Virus record (IMG/VR): IMGVR_UViG_3300025138_000089 | Location: 1-42,338 of that record | Length of the DNA: 42,338 nucleotides | Origin: a virus | Reading direction: 5' to 3' (one strand) | Shown here: one piece after another, positions 28,160 to 37,039 of the stretch | Layout of the letters: each line of letters starts with the position of its first letter | Position numbering within the stretch: position 1 is the first letter of the stretch | The notes under the pieces: generated by a model | What the model saw: the letters and a program-made list of their open reading frames with translations, nothing else | Told to the model about the DNA's origin: nothing | The model's database searches: none | Program-made: the position numbers and the translations under genes

Positions 28160-28732
28160 TCAATCTCCTAATGTATATTCTCTAAAGGACCACGATACAG
28201 TCATAGTTTGGTAGGTGTTTTGTGATCCTGCATCTAAATCAATACCACCTATTGTTATTGGGAAACAATCTTCCAGTGTATATGTAGTTGAATTGGTTCT
28301 AGTTTGATCATACATTCTGAGTTGAATAGAACCCAAAATGTTGTCATAATAAGCCGCTCTGTCGCCAGGGGAACTCATAACTAAATTCATCCAACTGTTG
28401 ATATACTGATGAAACGACTTGTCATACATTACTGTCATTTCAAAGTCACCACTGTAGACTCTAGCATATGGAACGTTATATGCTGGTCCCCAGATAACTT
28501 TTTCGTTCGTTGCTATTTGCTTTCCAGGCATAGTACAATTTAAAACAACAATACTACCATCTGCTGTATTAAATGATCCTAACTGGGCAACATCTGTTCC
28601 AAGGGGAGTTATAATGACATCAAATGTGTGCTTATGAAAAACAGGTTTTGTGCTACCTTTGGTTCTGTTTGATAAAGAATTAAAGGCAAGTCTATCAATT
28701 CCATTGAGTTGGTTGGCGTTAAATCCTGTCAT
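28160..28732 (-). CDS. gp54: Tail-tube-fold protein (gp54-like)
   Basis: 190 aa. Tube-fold features: VYSGDFEMTVMYDKSFHQYI, NLVMSSPGDRA, then TLEDCFPITIGGIDLDAGSQ and a final strand MTVSWSFREY. This resembles the core of T4 gp54 (baseplate tail-tube initiator: TGCIPISV, then TTFDVTFAYR) and more distantly the tube protein gp19. It is shorter than T4 gp54 (320 aa), lacking the flanking regions, so a tail tube protein is the alternative. CAGAGGAGAAAATC gives a strong ribosome site. Confidence 0.6.
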   Translation of the reverse strand: MTGFNANQLNGIDRLAFNSLSNRTKGSTKPVFHKHTFDVIITPLGTDVAQLGSFNTADGSIVVLNCTMPGKQIATNEKVIWGPAYNVPYARVYSGDFEMTVMYDKSFHQYINSWMNLVMSSPGDRAAYYDNILGSIQLRMYDQTRTNSTTYTLEDCFPITIGGIDLDAGSQNTYQTMTVSWSFREYTLGD

Positions 28733-28756
28733 GATTTTCTCCTCTGTATATATGCC

Positions 28757-29194
28757 TTACTTAGAGAAAATATCAAGTTCTGTAATTACGATAAACTCCC
28801 AACCCTTCTTCTCGCAATATTCTTTTGCTGCTTTCCATTTAGCCATATTAGTTTCGTAGGTCATACACTCACGAAGGTAGTTCCTAGTCTTCTTTTTAGG
28901 CTGTTTTGGTGGTTTGGTTTGCTTTTCGGGTTTCACTTCTACTACAAGGGTTTTTACTTCTCCGTTTTCATCTGCCTTTTCCAGGATGAAGTCGGGATAG
29001 TATTTGTGGTTCTTCCTATCGACAGGAGAGTAGTATGGAACATATAGTTCTTCAGAACCCCATCGAATAATTTTGGTATTTTCGTCTAGGAACCTACAAA
29101 CTCTACGTTCCCACAAAGAACGACAAATTATGTTGTTTGGGTTACCTATATACTTTTGAGGATTTTCTGGTGAGTATTTTGTTTTATATGCCAT
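28757..29194 (-). CDS. gp4: Head completion protein gp4
   Basis: 145 aa, matching T4 gp4 along its length: MAYKTKYSPENPQKYIGNP aligns with T4 MAYSGKWVP; CRSLWERRVCRFLDEN with YRSNWEKFFFEWLDKN; IIRWGSEELYVPYYSP with IIAWGSETAVIPY; and PDFILEKAD...VEVKP with the Asp and ExK of a TnsA-like nuclease fold. gp4 completes filled heads before tail joining. I use the ATG at 29194, aligned with T4, not the earlier frame start at 29215. That puts the start codon at the predicted start of the late promoter at 29200. Confidence 0.9.
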   Translation of the reverse strand: MAYKTKYSPENPQKYIGNPNNIICRSLWERRVCRFLDENTKIIRWGSEELYVPYYSPVDRKNHKYYPDFILEKADENGEVKTLVVEVKPEKQTKPPKQPKKKTRNYLRECMTYETNMAKWKAAKEYCEKKGWEFIVITELDIFSK

Positions 29195-29199
29195 ACTAC

Positions 29200-29207
29200 T
29201 ATTTATA
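29200..29207 (-). promoter_or_regulatory. T4-type late promoter motif TATAAATA
   Basis: Exact consensus on the minus strand. gp4's ATG lies 5 nt after it. The divergent gp48 gene begins 12 nt on the other side. Confidence 0.65.
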
Positions 29208-29218
29208 GGGAACAATTC

Positions 29219-30130
29219 ATGGGATTATTCGGACAAAGTATTTCACAACTAGCAGCAAGGTCTGTAAGTTATCCCCCAAACGTTCATCAAGATACGGCTG
29301 GTACGCCTTATCTACAAATGCAACCTAGACCATATAAAACATTATTAGAAAGAAAAAAGGCTGGTGTTGCTGCTCCATTAAATAATACAACTATGCCTCC
29401 AATTCGTTTAGCAGTTCCTAATAATATTTCATCCACAGATACGTTTAACTACGATCAAGTTAGTTTACTTAAAGAAGGTGGAATTGCTAAAATTGCTAAC
29501 GGATTTATGGGGAATGGTGATGTGATTGGAGGAGTGGTGGATTTAATTGGTTCTGCGGCTCAAGGTGCTGATGTACTAGGAGTAGGACAAGCAATTGCTG
29601 CTAATTTTGGTAGGAAATTAAATCCCAAAGAAGAATTGTTGTTTAATGGGCCATCACTGAGATCGCATAACTTTACATTCAACCTCTTTGCTAAAAACGC
29701 TCAAGATGCCATAGCAATTGTTTCTATAATAAAGTATTTAAAGAAAACATGTTATCCTGAAACAACAGGGTTGGGTAATGTCGATTTTACTTCATTAGCC
29801 GGCGATATAGGAAGTTCTATAAATGATGCATTTAGAGGACAAACAGATACAGCATTTAAATTCCCACATCAATGGGAAATTACTATGCAACCTTCAGGTA
29901 CAGATAACGGATTCCCTTATATTCCAATGGCATTTTGCACATCAATAGCAACTAACTTCAGTGCAAACGGATTAACTACTTTACTTAAAGGTGATGGTAG
30001 AATACTTCAAGGTTCATCTGAAGTAGAAACACCAAGTGACGATTACTTCCAGAGTGTTGAAATAACATTATCATTCCAAGATATCGCAGTCCATACAGCG
30101 GACAATATATTTCGTAGAGGAGATGTCTGA
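29219..30130 (+). CDS. gp48: Baseplate tail tube cap gp48
   Basis: 303 aa. The conserved core reads NPKEELLFNGPSLRSHNFTF, then LFAKNAQDAIAIVSIIKYLK, as in gp48/gp54-type tail-tube initiators (N---ELLF-G---R-F-F------A----I---K). The C-terminal tube fold has FPHQWEITMQPSG, the SIATNFSANG stretch and a final strand FQSVEITLSFQDIAV. It caps the baseplate and starts tube growth. The stop overlaps the gp53 ATG (TGATG). Confidence 0.8.
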   Translation: MGLFGQSISQLAARSVSYPPNVHQDTAGTPYLQMQPRPYKTLLERKKAGVAAPLNNTTMPPIRLAVPNNISSTDTFNYDQVSLLKEGGIAKIANGFMGNGDVIGGVVDLIGSAAQGADVLGVGQAIAANFGRKLNPKEELLFNGPSLRSHNFTFNLFAKNAQDAIAIVSIIKYLKKTCYPETTGLGNVDFTSLAGDIGSSINDAFRGQTDTAFKFPHQWEITMQPSGTDNGFPYIPMAFCTSIATNFSANGLTTLLKGDGRILQGSSEVETPSDDYFQSVEITLSFQDIAVHTADNIFRRGDV

Positions 30131-31080
30131 TGTTTAGTAAATTATTTCCAAAATCATCGTTTACAAATTTTCCAAATGGAATTGGTGGAACTCCTGACAC
30201 TAAGCAAGTTGTTGATATTCTTCGTAGAGTAAAATTTGTAGATACCTTTGGTAACTTGAAAGGGTACAAAGAATATGTCGTACAGTATGGCGAAACACCT
30301 GATATAGTTGCCACTAAATTATATGGTAGTTCTGAATGGTATTGGTTAATTATGTTATTCAATGATATGACCGACCCATTTCGAGATTGGCCTAGAAGTG
30401 GTTTAGATCAAGACATCGATAATAAATCATATGAAGTTGATGTTGTCAGTTATTTACCTGTTAATGGTTCCTCATTGTATCCATTTAATGTTGGTGACAC
30501 GGTAGTTAGAGTAAAGAATGATCTTAGTATAGATGAAGAAAATCCATTCACTTCTACGATTGTAGATACAAGAAAAATATTCTTTGCTATAGATATTGAT
30601 ATAATAAATTCTTCGGGTGTGCGTCTTCAAGAAGGAGATTTATTTGGCGTGATAAATACTGACAATGAATTAGTTAACATACACGAGGCTAAGTTAGTAC
30701 GAACACCAGACACTACAATATCTGGTTTTGAAACTGAAGATGGTAGAGCCCTTAGTCCTTTCACTTCGAGAAGTTCTATAGATACTCCAGATGAAAAGAT
30801 TTTAGATCCCTCAACGGGTTCTACTAATTTAACCACTACACTTTTATATAAGTACATCCAATTTCCAAACAACGATGCTTATAGTATTTATTTTAGATCT
30901 GTAAAATATTCACAAGAATATAGAACAGATTTAAAGAGAAACATTAAAGTGTTTCCTAATGAGTTAAAAGAACAAGCATATAAAGAGGCTGCTAAATTAC
31001 TAAGTCAACTTCCTTCTGTTGGAATTAATTCTAGGATAACCTCATCTCCCGGCGCAAATAGAAGCAGATTAACAATTTAA
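30130..31080 (+). CDS. gp53: Baseplate wedge protein gp53
   Basis: 316 aa. The N-terminal 90 residues carry the gp53 signature: ILRRVKFVDTFGNLKGYKEY, then YGETPDIVATKLYGSSEWYW and LIMLFNDMTDPFRDWP. In T4 gp53 joins wedges during baseplate assembly. It is longer than T4 gp53 (196 aa); the extra C-terminal part (to residue 316) includes RSVKYSQEYRTDLKRNIKVF and a basic end. It is translationally coupled to gp48. Confidence 0.88.
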   Translation: MFSKLFPKSSFTNFPNGIGGTPDTKQVVDILRRVKFVDTFGNLKGYKEYVVQYGETPDIVATKLYGSSEWYWLIMLFNDMTDPFRDWPRSGLDQDIDNKSYEVDVVSYLPVNGSSLYPFNVGDTVVRVKNDLSIDEENPFTSTIVDTRKIFFAIDIDIINSSGVRLQEGDLFGVINTDNELVNIHEAKLVRTPDTTISGFETEDGRALSPFTSRSSIDTPDEKILDPSTGSTNLTTTLLYKYIQFPNNDAYSIYFRSVKYSQEYRTDLKRNIKVFPNELKEQAYKEAAKLLSQLPSVGINSRITSSPGANRSRLTI

Positions 31081-31096
31081 TGAAGTGGAATAAAAA

Positions 31097-34000
31097 ATGG
31101 GCCAAGCATTTCAAGGTGAATTGAGTAGTATAATAATATCACAAGACAAGACCTCATCCGGTGATGGAAAAGAGGTCAGGGTATCCCTTGATAGTGATTT
31201 AATTAGTTTAGACTTTACAGAAGATATGTTTACATCAAGCATGAGTGGATCTCTTGTAGTCGCAGATAAAAGTGGATGGTTGAGTGAACTGGGTGGTCTT
31301 GTAGGAAATGAATGGTTAACTTTTACGATAGATGCTTCAGAACGAGATCGCAATACCGAAGGATACGCTCAGTATCCAATTACCAATACATTCAAAGTAT
31401 ATAAAATATCATCAAACACAAGTGAAGCAAACACACTGGTAACATATTCCTTAAACTTTACAACATACCAATATTTAATAGATTCTGTTAAACTAGAAAA
31501 GCACCTAAACAATCAACACATTGGTCCAATTGCTACAGAAACATCTTTACAAATCGATAATGAAAGCGAAGATAGTCCTATAGATCAAGATGTTGGTTTC
31601 GTTAACAAGTTATTTCAGGCAGGTTTATTTGCTGAAGATATAAAAATCGACAAGCAATTTCTTAATAAGCCAATACTCGATATCGAAGCAACTGCAAACT
31701 GGCTGAATTTTATTCCTTCATATTTAGATGATAGGAATAATACTAATGTTGTTGATAATAATTACTGGTGGAATAATAATTATAGTCGAGGAGACATGAG
31801 TCGATCTGATGCCAGACCTAAGCAAATTTTTGAAGTCCTAAATGAACTTGCTGAAAACTCTGTCTCTAAAGAAAATCCAAATGCGGCAAACTTTCTTTGC
31901 TGGAACGATCTTCGAGGGTGGCATTTTAGATCTATCGATAGTTATCTCAGAGAACCTAAATTAGATAGAAGTTATAGTCACTCCGTTGCTAATCCGGCTA
32001 CCGATGAAAATGGTGGATATGATAGAGTTATTGAATTGGAAGTAAAAAAGCAAGTAGATTTTATGGATCTACTAAACATGCAGGCTTTATCTTCTGAAGT
32101 TGTTTATTATGAATTAAATCCAGAGAATCCATTCGCTGCATATTATCTATCTCTACCATCGGGTATGCAAGGACTTCAAAAAGTAATGGATCCATCTGGG
32201 CTAAACACATCCATAGGAAGAACAGTCCTAGACGAACAAGCAATTATTCAAGGAGGTTTAACATACGATTATCTAGAGGATCATAAAAAATGGTCAAAAG
32301 TAGAGAAGTATCCTATTCTTCCAGACAAAATAAATTTAAGCACCCAATATACTGATCCTAGTTTTCTTGAAATTCCACCTAAGTATTTAAACTCGGGTGT
32401 AGGTAATCAAAGTTGGTTGGGAACTATAGATTCAATGAACGCTTCGTCGCCGGTGAATTCTGCATACTCCAGTGCAGATCCACGCGGGACGGGAACTTAT
32501 TATAATAATCAATGGAGGATGTTAAATCCCCAAGAATATTTCAAGAGTCAGTTTTTAAATCAAACAACTTTAGATGGTGCTAAATTTAGAACCGTTCATG
32601 ATAAAATTAAAACGCCTATAATTAAGGCACTACGAGAGTATTATGAAGTATGTCTTCAAAGATTATTCTATGAACACAACCTTATAATAGAAGCAGGAAT
32701 TAATACGTTAGAATCAGGAGAAGGTAAACTTGGTAGAGGACCGGATAATAAATTTTGCGAGTATTGTATAAGCAGAGATGAAGCGTTAAGTATAAATTAT
32801 GATGCTATTATAACTAATCTAGGTCAAGAATATTTTGATAATGATATTAAGTTATCGTGCAGACAATTTGTTCCTGGCACTCCTTTAGATCCAGATGGAG
32901 GTTATTATGTAACAGATGACTTGTGTATAGAAAATAGGATAATAGGTTTCTATAATAACTCGTTCTCTGATGAGTTAAATGATATGAGTATATGTACGGC
33001 TAAGAGAAGAGATCTTAGAACTACACACTTCACCGCGGGATTAGGGGGGCTTCCTGTAGACCCAACCACATTACCAATATTTGAATCTAATGTAATTCCT
33101 TTTTTAGATCAAGAGTTTCAGGGGCTTGAATATCCAAGATGCTTTACAGATGAACCCCTACTTCCTTATGATGAATTGCCTGTTGATTGTGTTACTATCA
33201 AAAATAAATTTTTAGAAATACCATCAGAGTGTGGCTTAGTTAGAGAACATCTAGGACCAGAATATGTTTCACCTGCAATCAGAGGATGGCATGGTGATCC
33301 TATTAATTTCAATAATAACATGTTTTGGAATGGGTATTGGATCAATCCGATATTTGGATTACCTAATATTAAAGAGTTTATGGGATTTTTTGATGTTGGA
33401 CCTAATAGGTCCTCCACCTACCTCGATGATACAACTTTTCAATTTTTCGAGAGTACTCTCTTTCTCAAAGACTTTTATGAATATGATTCTTCAGGATTTA
33501 TTCCCCTTCCATATCAAGCAACGGCATCCGAAAACGGCTGGGAGAATCAACTGGGATGGTCGTCTGGCGGCGGGTCCTCGTTTACCTCCACGACGCCGTT
33601 TGGTAATAGTATATTTGATCAGATGGGCGGTGATGGTTTATTAGAAGGTATTCCTTCTCATCTAATATTCTTTAATTGGGAGACAACTAGTATTGATGAA
33701 ATTCAAACTTGCAACGATCCTGATTGCGGTTTCGGAGGGGGTCAGCAGAACCAAGGGGGTCTTGGCTCGGGAGAAGGGATAGAAAATGATTGTAGATGTT
33801 TGTTTGGCACGGGAGGATTTGGCTCCGGTATCAATCCGGATTCCGATGGTCAAAACGGTATACTGGTAGGAAGTAAAAGGGGTTTTGAGAGGAACATTGA
33901 AGTAGAATATGTAACAAACAGAATGTATGATTTTGTAAAAACTTGTGCTATACCACAATTATGTGGTCAATATGATTATCAAGGTGATACTATTCAGGTT

Positions 34001-34924
34001 CCATATGTGTCAAAGCAAGTAGAGGAATTAGTCAAGCAGGAGGGGACCGGTGATGACGGCACCTTCGGCGGCGGTGGTCAAGGAAATGTACTATTTTATT
34101 CTTGGAAAGTAGTTGAATGGGAAATATCTGAAGTTGAAGTAAAGTGGCCTGATAGGTATTCTAATGGTTCACCCTATGATTATGGAATCATCCGAACTGC
34201 GCCTTTCTTCACACACGATTATAAAAATAATTGGATAGATAGTAACTACATTAGCATCCTAAAACAGTTTGGAACAAGTCCTTATACTACGGGCAGCGAT
34301 GGAGTTGTTGGTCAAACTAATTATCAATTAGGAAATCCTGGCACCGACAAGGCCCCCACAGCCGTCCTTCGAGGTGTTCTTGCAGAACAGGGAGCAAATA
34401 CGGCTTATGTTCCAAACAGAAACTTGGGATTATATGATCAATCGGCTCCCGTATATAATAAGGAAGACTGGCAAAGATTTTTAGACTGTGGTGGTACTTG
34501 TGTTGGTGGCGAAAAAGGTGGTACAGATAACGTTGTTCTGGAGTCATCTAAATCACTTGAGTATGCCAAATACTGTACATACGCTTGGAACCGATATTGG
34601 TCAACACCTGAACACCAATTGATGTATAGACGAGCCCAGATGAATCTAATTCAGTCACAAGAAATCGAGATAACTTTACCAATGGATATAAATCTAGAAA
34701 TTGGTATGATTGTTGGAGTTGATATTCCACTAAGTCCATCTATAGAAATAACGCCAGGACAAACAGTTCGAGATGAAAATTTAAATACCTCATCAGGACG
34801 TTTCCTTGTTACAGGAATCAGAAGAACTTTCACTGGTAAAAGAGATGCTATGAAGGTTAGACTGAATAGAGACAGTTTACCATTCGATCCAAATAAAGGA
34901 TTTCAAGATTCCGAACAGCAATAA
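31097..34924 (+). CDS. Large baseplate hub-like structural protein, 1275 aa
   Basis: Occupies the place between gp53 and gp25, where T4 gp5/gp27-type hub genes occur. The N-terminus (MGQAFQGELSSIIISQDKTS, then LISLDFTEDMFTSSMSGSLV) and C-terminus (NLEIGMIVGVDIPLS, SGRFLVTGIRRTFTGKRDAM, VRLNRDSLPFDPNK) look like the two ends of a hub-type beta domain. A large central insertion (about 520-1080) is Cys- and Gly-rich (CEYCIS, GFGGGQQNQGG, CRCLFGTGG) with GC-rich patches in AT-rich DNA. Some cyanophages label a large gene nearby VrlC; I cannot confirm relation. No lysozyme domain seen. Confidence 0.55.
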   Translation: MGQAFQGELSSIIISQDKTSSGDGKEVRVSLDSDLISLDFTEDMFTSSMSGSLVVADKSGWLSELGGLVGNEWLTFTIDASERDRNTEGYAQYPITNTFKVYKISSNTSEANTLVTYSLNFTTYQYLIDSVKLEKHLNNQHIGPIATETSLQIDNESEDSPIDQDVGFVNKLFQAGLFAEDIKIDKQFLNKPILDIEATANWLNFIPSYLDDRNNTNVVDNNYWWNNNYSRGDMSRSDARPKQIFEVLNELAENSVSKENPNAANFLCWNDLRGWHFRSIDSYLREPKLDRSYSHSVANPATDENGGYDRVIELEVKKQVDFMDLLNMQALSSEVVYYELNPENPFAAYYLSLPSGMQGLQKVMDPSGLNTSIGRTVLDEQAIIQGGLTYDYLEDHKKWSKVEKYPILPDKINLSTQYTDPSFLEIPPKYLNSGVGNQSWLGTIDSMNASSPVNSAYSSADPRGTGTYYNNQWRMLNPQEYFKSQFLNQTTLDGAKFRTVHDKIKTPIIKALREYYEVCLQRLFYEHNLIIEAGINTLESGEGKLGRGPDNKFCEYCISRDEALSINYDAIITNLGQEYFDNDIKLSCRQFVPGTPLDPDGGYYVTDDLCIENRIIGFYNNSFSDELNDMSICTAKRRDLRTTHFTAGLGGLPVDPTTLPIFESNVIPFLDQEFQGLEYPRCFTDEPLLPYDELPVDCVTIKNKFLEIPSECGLVREHLGPEYVSPAIRGWHGDPINFNNNMFWNGYWINPIFGLPNIKEFMGFFDVGPNRSSTYLDDTTFQFFESTLFLKDFYEYDSSGFIPLPYQATASENGWENQLGWSSGGGSSFTSTTPFGNSIFDQMGGDGLLEGIPSHLIFFNWETTSIDEIQTCNDPDCGFGGGQQNQGGLGSGEGIENDCRCLFGTGGFGSGINPDSDGQNGILVGSKRGFERNIEVEYVTNRMYDFVKTCAIPQLCGQYDYQGDTIQVPYVSKQVEELVKQEGTGDDGTFGGGGQGNVLFYSWKVVEWEISEVEVKWPDRYSNGSPYDYGIIRTAPFFTHDYKNNWIDSNYISILKQFGTSPYTTGSDGVVGQTNYQLGNPGTDKAPTAVLRGVLAEQGANTAYVPNRNLGLYDQSAPVYNKEDWQRFLDCGGTCVGGEKGGTDNVVLESSKSLEYAKYCTYAWNRYWSTPEHQLMYRRAQMNLIQSQEIEITLPMDINLEIGMIVGVDIPLSPSIEITPGQTVRDENLNTSSGRFLVTGIRRTFTGKRDAMKVRLNRDSLPFDPNKGFQDSEQQ

Positions 34925-34941
34925 TAAGGCATACATAAGAT

Positions 34942-35331
34942 ATGGCAAAAGTAACAGATAGGTATCGATATTCTGATATAGATTTTAATTTCGCCAAAGC
35001 AGCGAATGGTGATGTCTCTCGTAAATTCGATGATAACGCAATAAAACAATCACTAAGAAATTTAGTGTTGACTAATTATTATGAAAGACCATTTCGTCCT
35101 TCTCTGGGTGCTAATTTGTATGATACATTGTTTTCTAATTTTAGTCAAGGTATTCTAGGCGAGTTAAGAACCAGTATTATAAATCTAATCAATGAAGCAG
35201 AACCAAGAGTAACGTTGCTTGAAGTTTTAACAGGATTTAATGAAGTGAGTTCTACACTTACTGTAAGTATTAATTACAACTATCTAGATTCACAAGATAC
35301 AATCGATATAACCATAGAGAGAGTAAAATAA
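34942..35331 (+). CDS. gp25: Baseplate wedge protein gp25
   Basis: 129 aa, the size of T4 gp25. FDDNAIKQSLRNLVLTNYYE, then RPFRPSLGANLYDTLF, and the hallmark EPR (residues 87-89) in INEAEPRVTLLEV identify it. gp25 forms the core wedge bundle with gp6 and gp7 and primes sheath assembly. Ends 1 nt before gp6. Confidence 0.95.
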   Translation: MAKVTDRYRYSDIDFNFAKAANGDVSRKFDDNAIKQSLRNLVLTNYYERPFRPSLGANLYDTLFSNFSQGILGELRTSIINLINEAEPRVTLLEVLTGFNEVSSTLTVSINYNYLDSQDTIDITIERVK

Positions 35332-35332
35332 T

Positions 35333-37039
35333 ATGGCCGACTCATTTATCAATTTAAGTAAAACTGACTTTGAGCAAGTCAAAACATCACTTACTGATTT
35401 TATAAAAACCAAACCAGAGTTCACTGATTATGATTTTACTGGATCTGCTCTGTCTACTATGATAGATTTGTTGGCATATAATACAGCCTTCTTTTCTACA
35501 TATACAAACTTTCTTGCTAATGAAAGTTTTGTTGACTCTGCACAAAAACGAGATTCCTTAATGTCTTTGGCAAGACTTGTTGGTTATACTCCGAGATCCA
35601 GAATTGCTTCTAGAGCAGTATTAAAAATAACCTCCGACGAGACATCAGTTCCTGTTGGTACTGTTTTTCAAGGGGCAGATACAGGTTATGTTTTTACTAC
35701 GATATCTCAAACTACATTGGGGGCTGATGGTAGTAGATTCTCAGGTCAAGTTACTGTATATCAGAATTCAACGAACAGTCAAACAACAAACACAAACTAC
35801 TCCTTCGGTAAGATTATTCTACCAGAACAAGTAGACATATCTTCAGTACGAGTTTCTGTTGGTGGAGTTGAGTACAAAAAAGCAGATAGAATTTCTGCCC
35901 TTGGCCCTGCATCCAAAGTATTTTTTATTGATCCAATTTTCTCTGGTGCATATGAATTATCATTCGGTGATGGTACATACGGTGAAGTAGTTCCAGATGG
36001 TTCTGATGTCAGAGCATTATACCTTACACCCAATGGTATTAATAATGCTAACGGAGAGAACTCGTTTACCTCAGAAGGTCTTACCATCGAAGTTATAACT
36101 GCATCTTTCGGTGGACAGGAGAGAGAAGATGCAGAAAGTATTAGAAGAAATGCTCCTTCTTACTTCCAAGCACAAAACAGAGCAGTTACAGCAAATGATG
36201 CCGAAATTGTATTTAAAGTAGATAATCCAGAAGTATATGATGCAACTGCATGGGGAGGTGAAGAGAACAATCCACCACAATATGGAAGGCTTTTCTTATC
36301 AACAATTAAAGATGCGAGTGGCACAACATTTAGTGCCGAAGAACTTTCTAATTTTGCAGCCAAGTTACAAGAGAAAACAGTAGTCGGTATTCTTCCTGAG
36401 TTTAAGGATAGACAATGTTATGATGTTAACATTACATCAGGAACCCTTGTTTATGATCCGACTATAAATTCTTCAGGTATTGGTTTACGAGAAATAGCAG
36501 AAACTAAAATTTTAAACTACAATCCTGCATGTTCGTTTAGGGGCATATTACCTTACAGTAAAATAACATCAGAAATTGTAGAGGAAAATCCAGCGATCCG
36601 ATCTATTGATCTCGATATTGATATATCATCTTCTTTTAGTAATGATACTTATACGGATACAAGTATCGATAGAAACCTGTACATATCTTTTGCAAATAGT
36701 GTAGTACCAGAAAGTTTGTTTACAGATCTATTCTATATAAACGAATCGCTGGCTGAACCAGAAAATGTTGGTTTCTTGCGTGATGATGGAAACGGTTTTA
36801 TTATATTCGGTGGATTAAACTCCGGTAGAATATTTAACTATAGGTTAGGGACAGTAGATTACAATACAGGTAATATTTCAATTTTAGGTTTTTCTGATTG
36901 GGATGCAGGCAAAGGCAAGGCTGATGCAGGAACAAAGGATTTGACTATTCACATGGTTCCCACAACCAAATCAGTAAAAGCGTTAAAGCAGGCAACATAT
37001 AAACTAGGAACTATTGGGTCAATAGGACTAAGCCAATGA
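35333..37039 (+). CDS. gp6: Baseplate wedge protein gp6
   Basis: 568 aa. The N-terminus (DFTGSALSTMIDLLAYNTAF, then NFLANESFVDSAQKRDSLMS and LARLVGYTPRSRIAS) and the middle (APSYFQAQNRAVTANDAEIV) match gp6 and the Baseplate_J family. In T4 pairs of gp6 form the ring that holds the baseplate together. It lies directly after gp25, as in T4-like marine phages, and overlaps the next start as ATGA. Confidence 0.93.
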   Translation: MADSFINLSKTDFEQVKTSLTDFIKTKPEFTDYDFTGSALSTMIDLLAYNTAFFSTYTNFLANESFVDSAQKRDSLMSLARLVGYTPRSRIASRAVLKITSDETSVPVGTVFQGADTGYVFTTISQTTLGADGSRFSGQVTVYQNSTNSQTTNTNYSFGKIILPEQVDISSVRVSVGGVEYKKADRISALGPASKVFFIDPIFSGAYELSFGDGTYGEVVPDGSDVRALYLTPNGINNANGENSFTSEGLTIEVITASFGGQEREDAESIRRNAPSYFQAQNRAVTANDAEIVFKVDNPEVYDATAWGGEENNPPQYGRLFLSTIKDASGTTFSAEELSNFAAKLQEKTVVGILPEFKDRQCYDVNITSGTLVYDPTINSSGIGLREIAETKILNYNPACSFRGILPYSKITSEIVEENPAIRSIDLDIDISSSFSNDTYTDTSIDRNLYISFANSVVPESLFTDLFYINESLAEPENVGFLRDDGNGFIIFGGLNSGRIFNYRLGTVDYNTGNISILGFSDWDAGKGKADAGTKDLTIHMVPTTKSVKALKQATYKLGTIGSIGLSQ

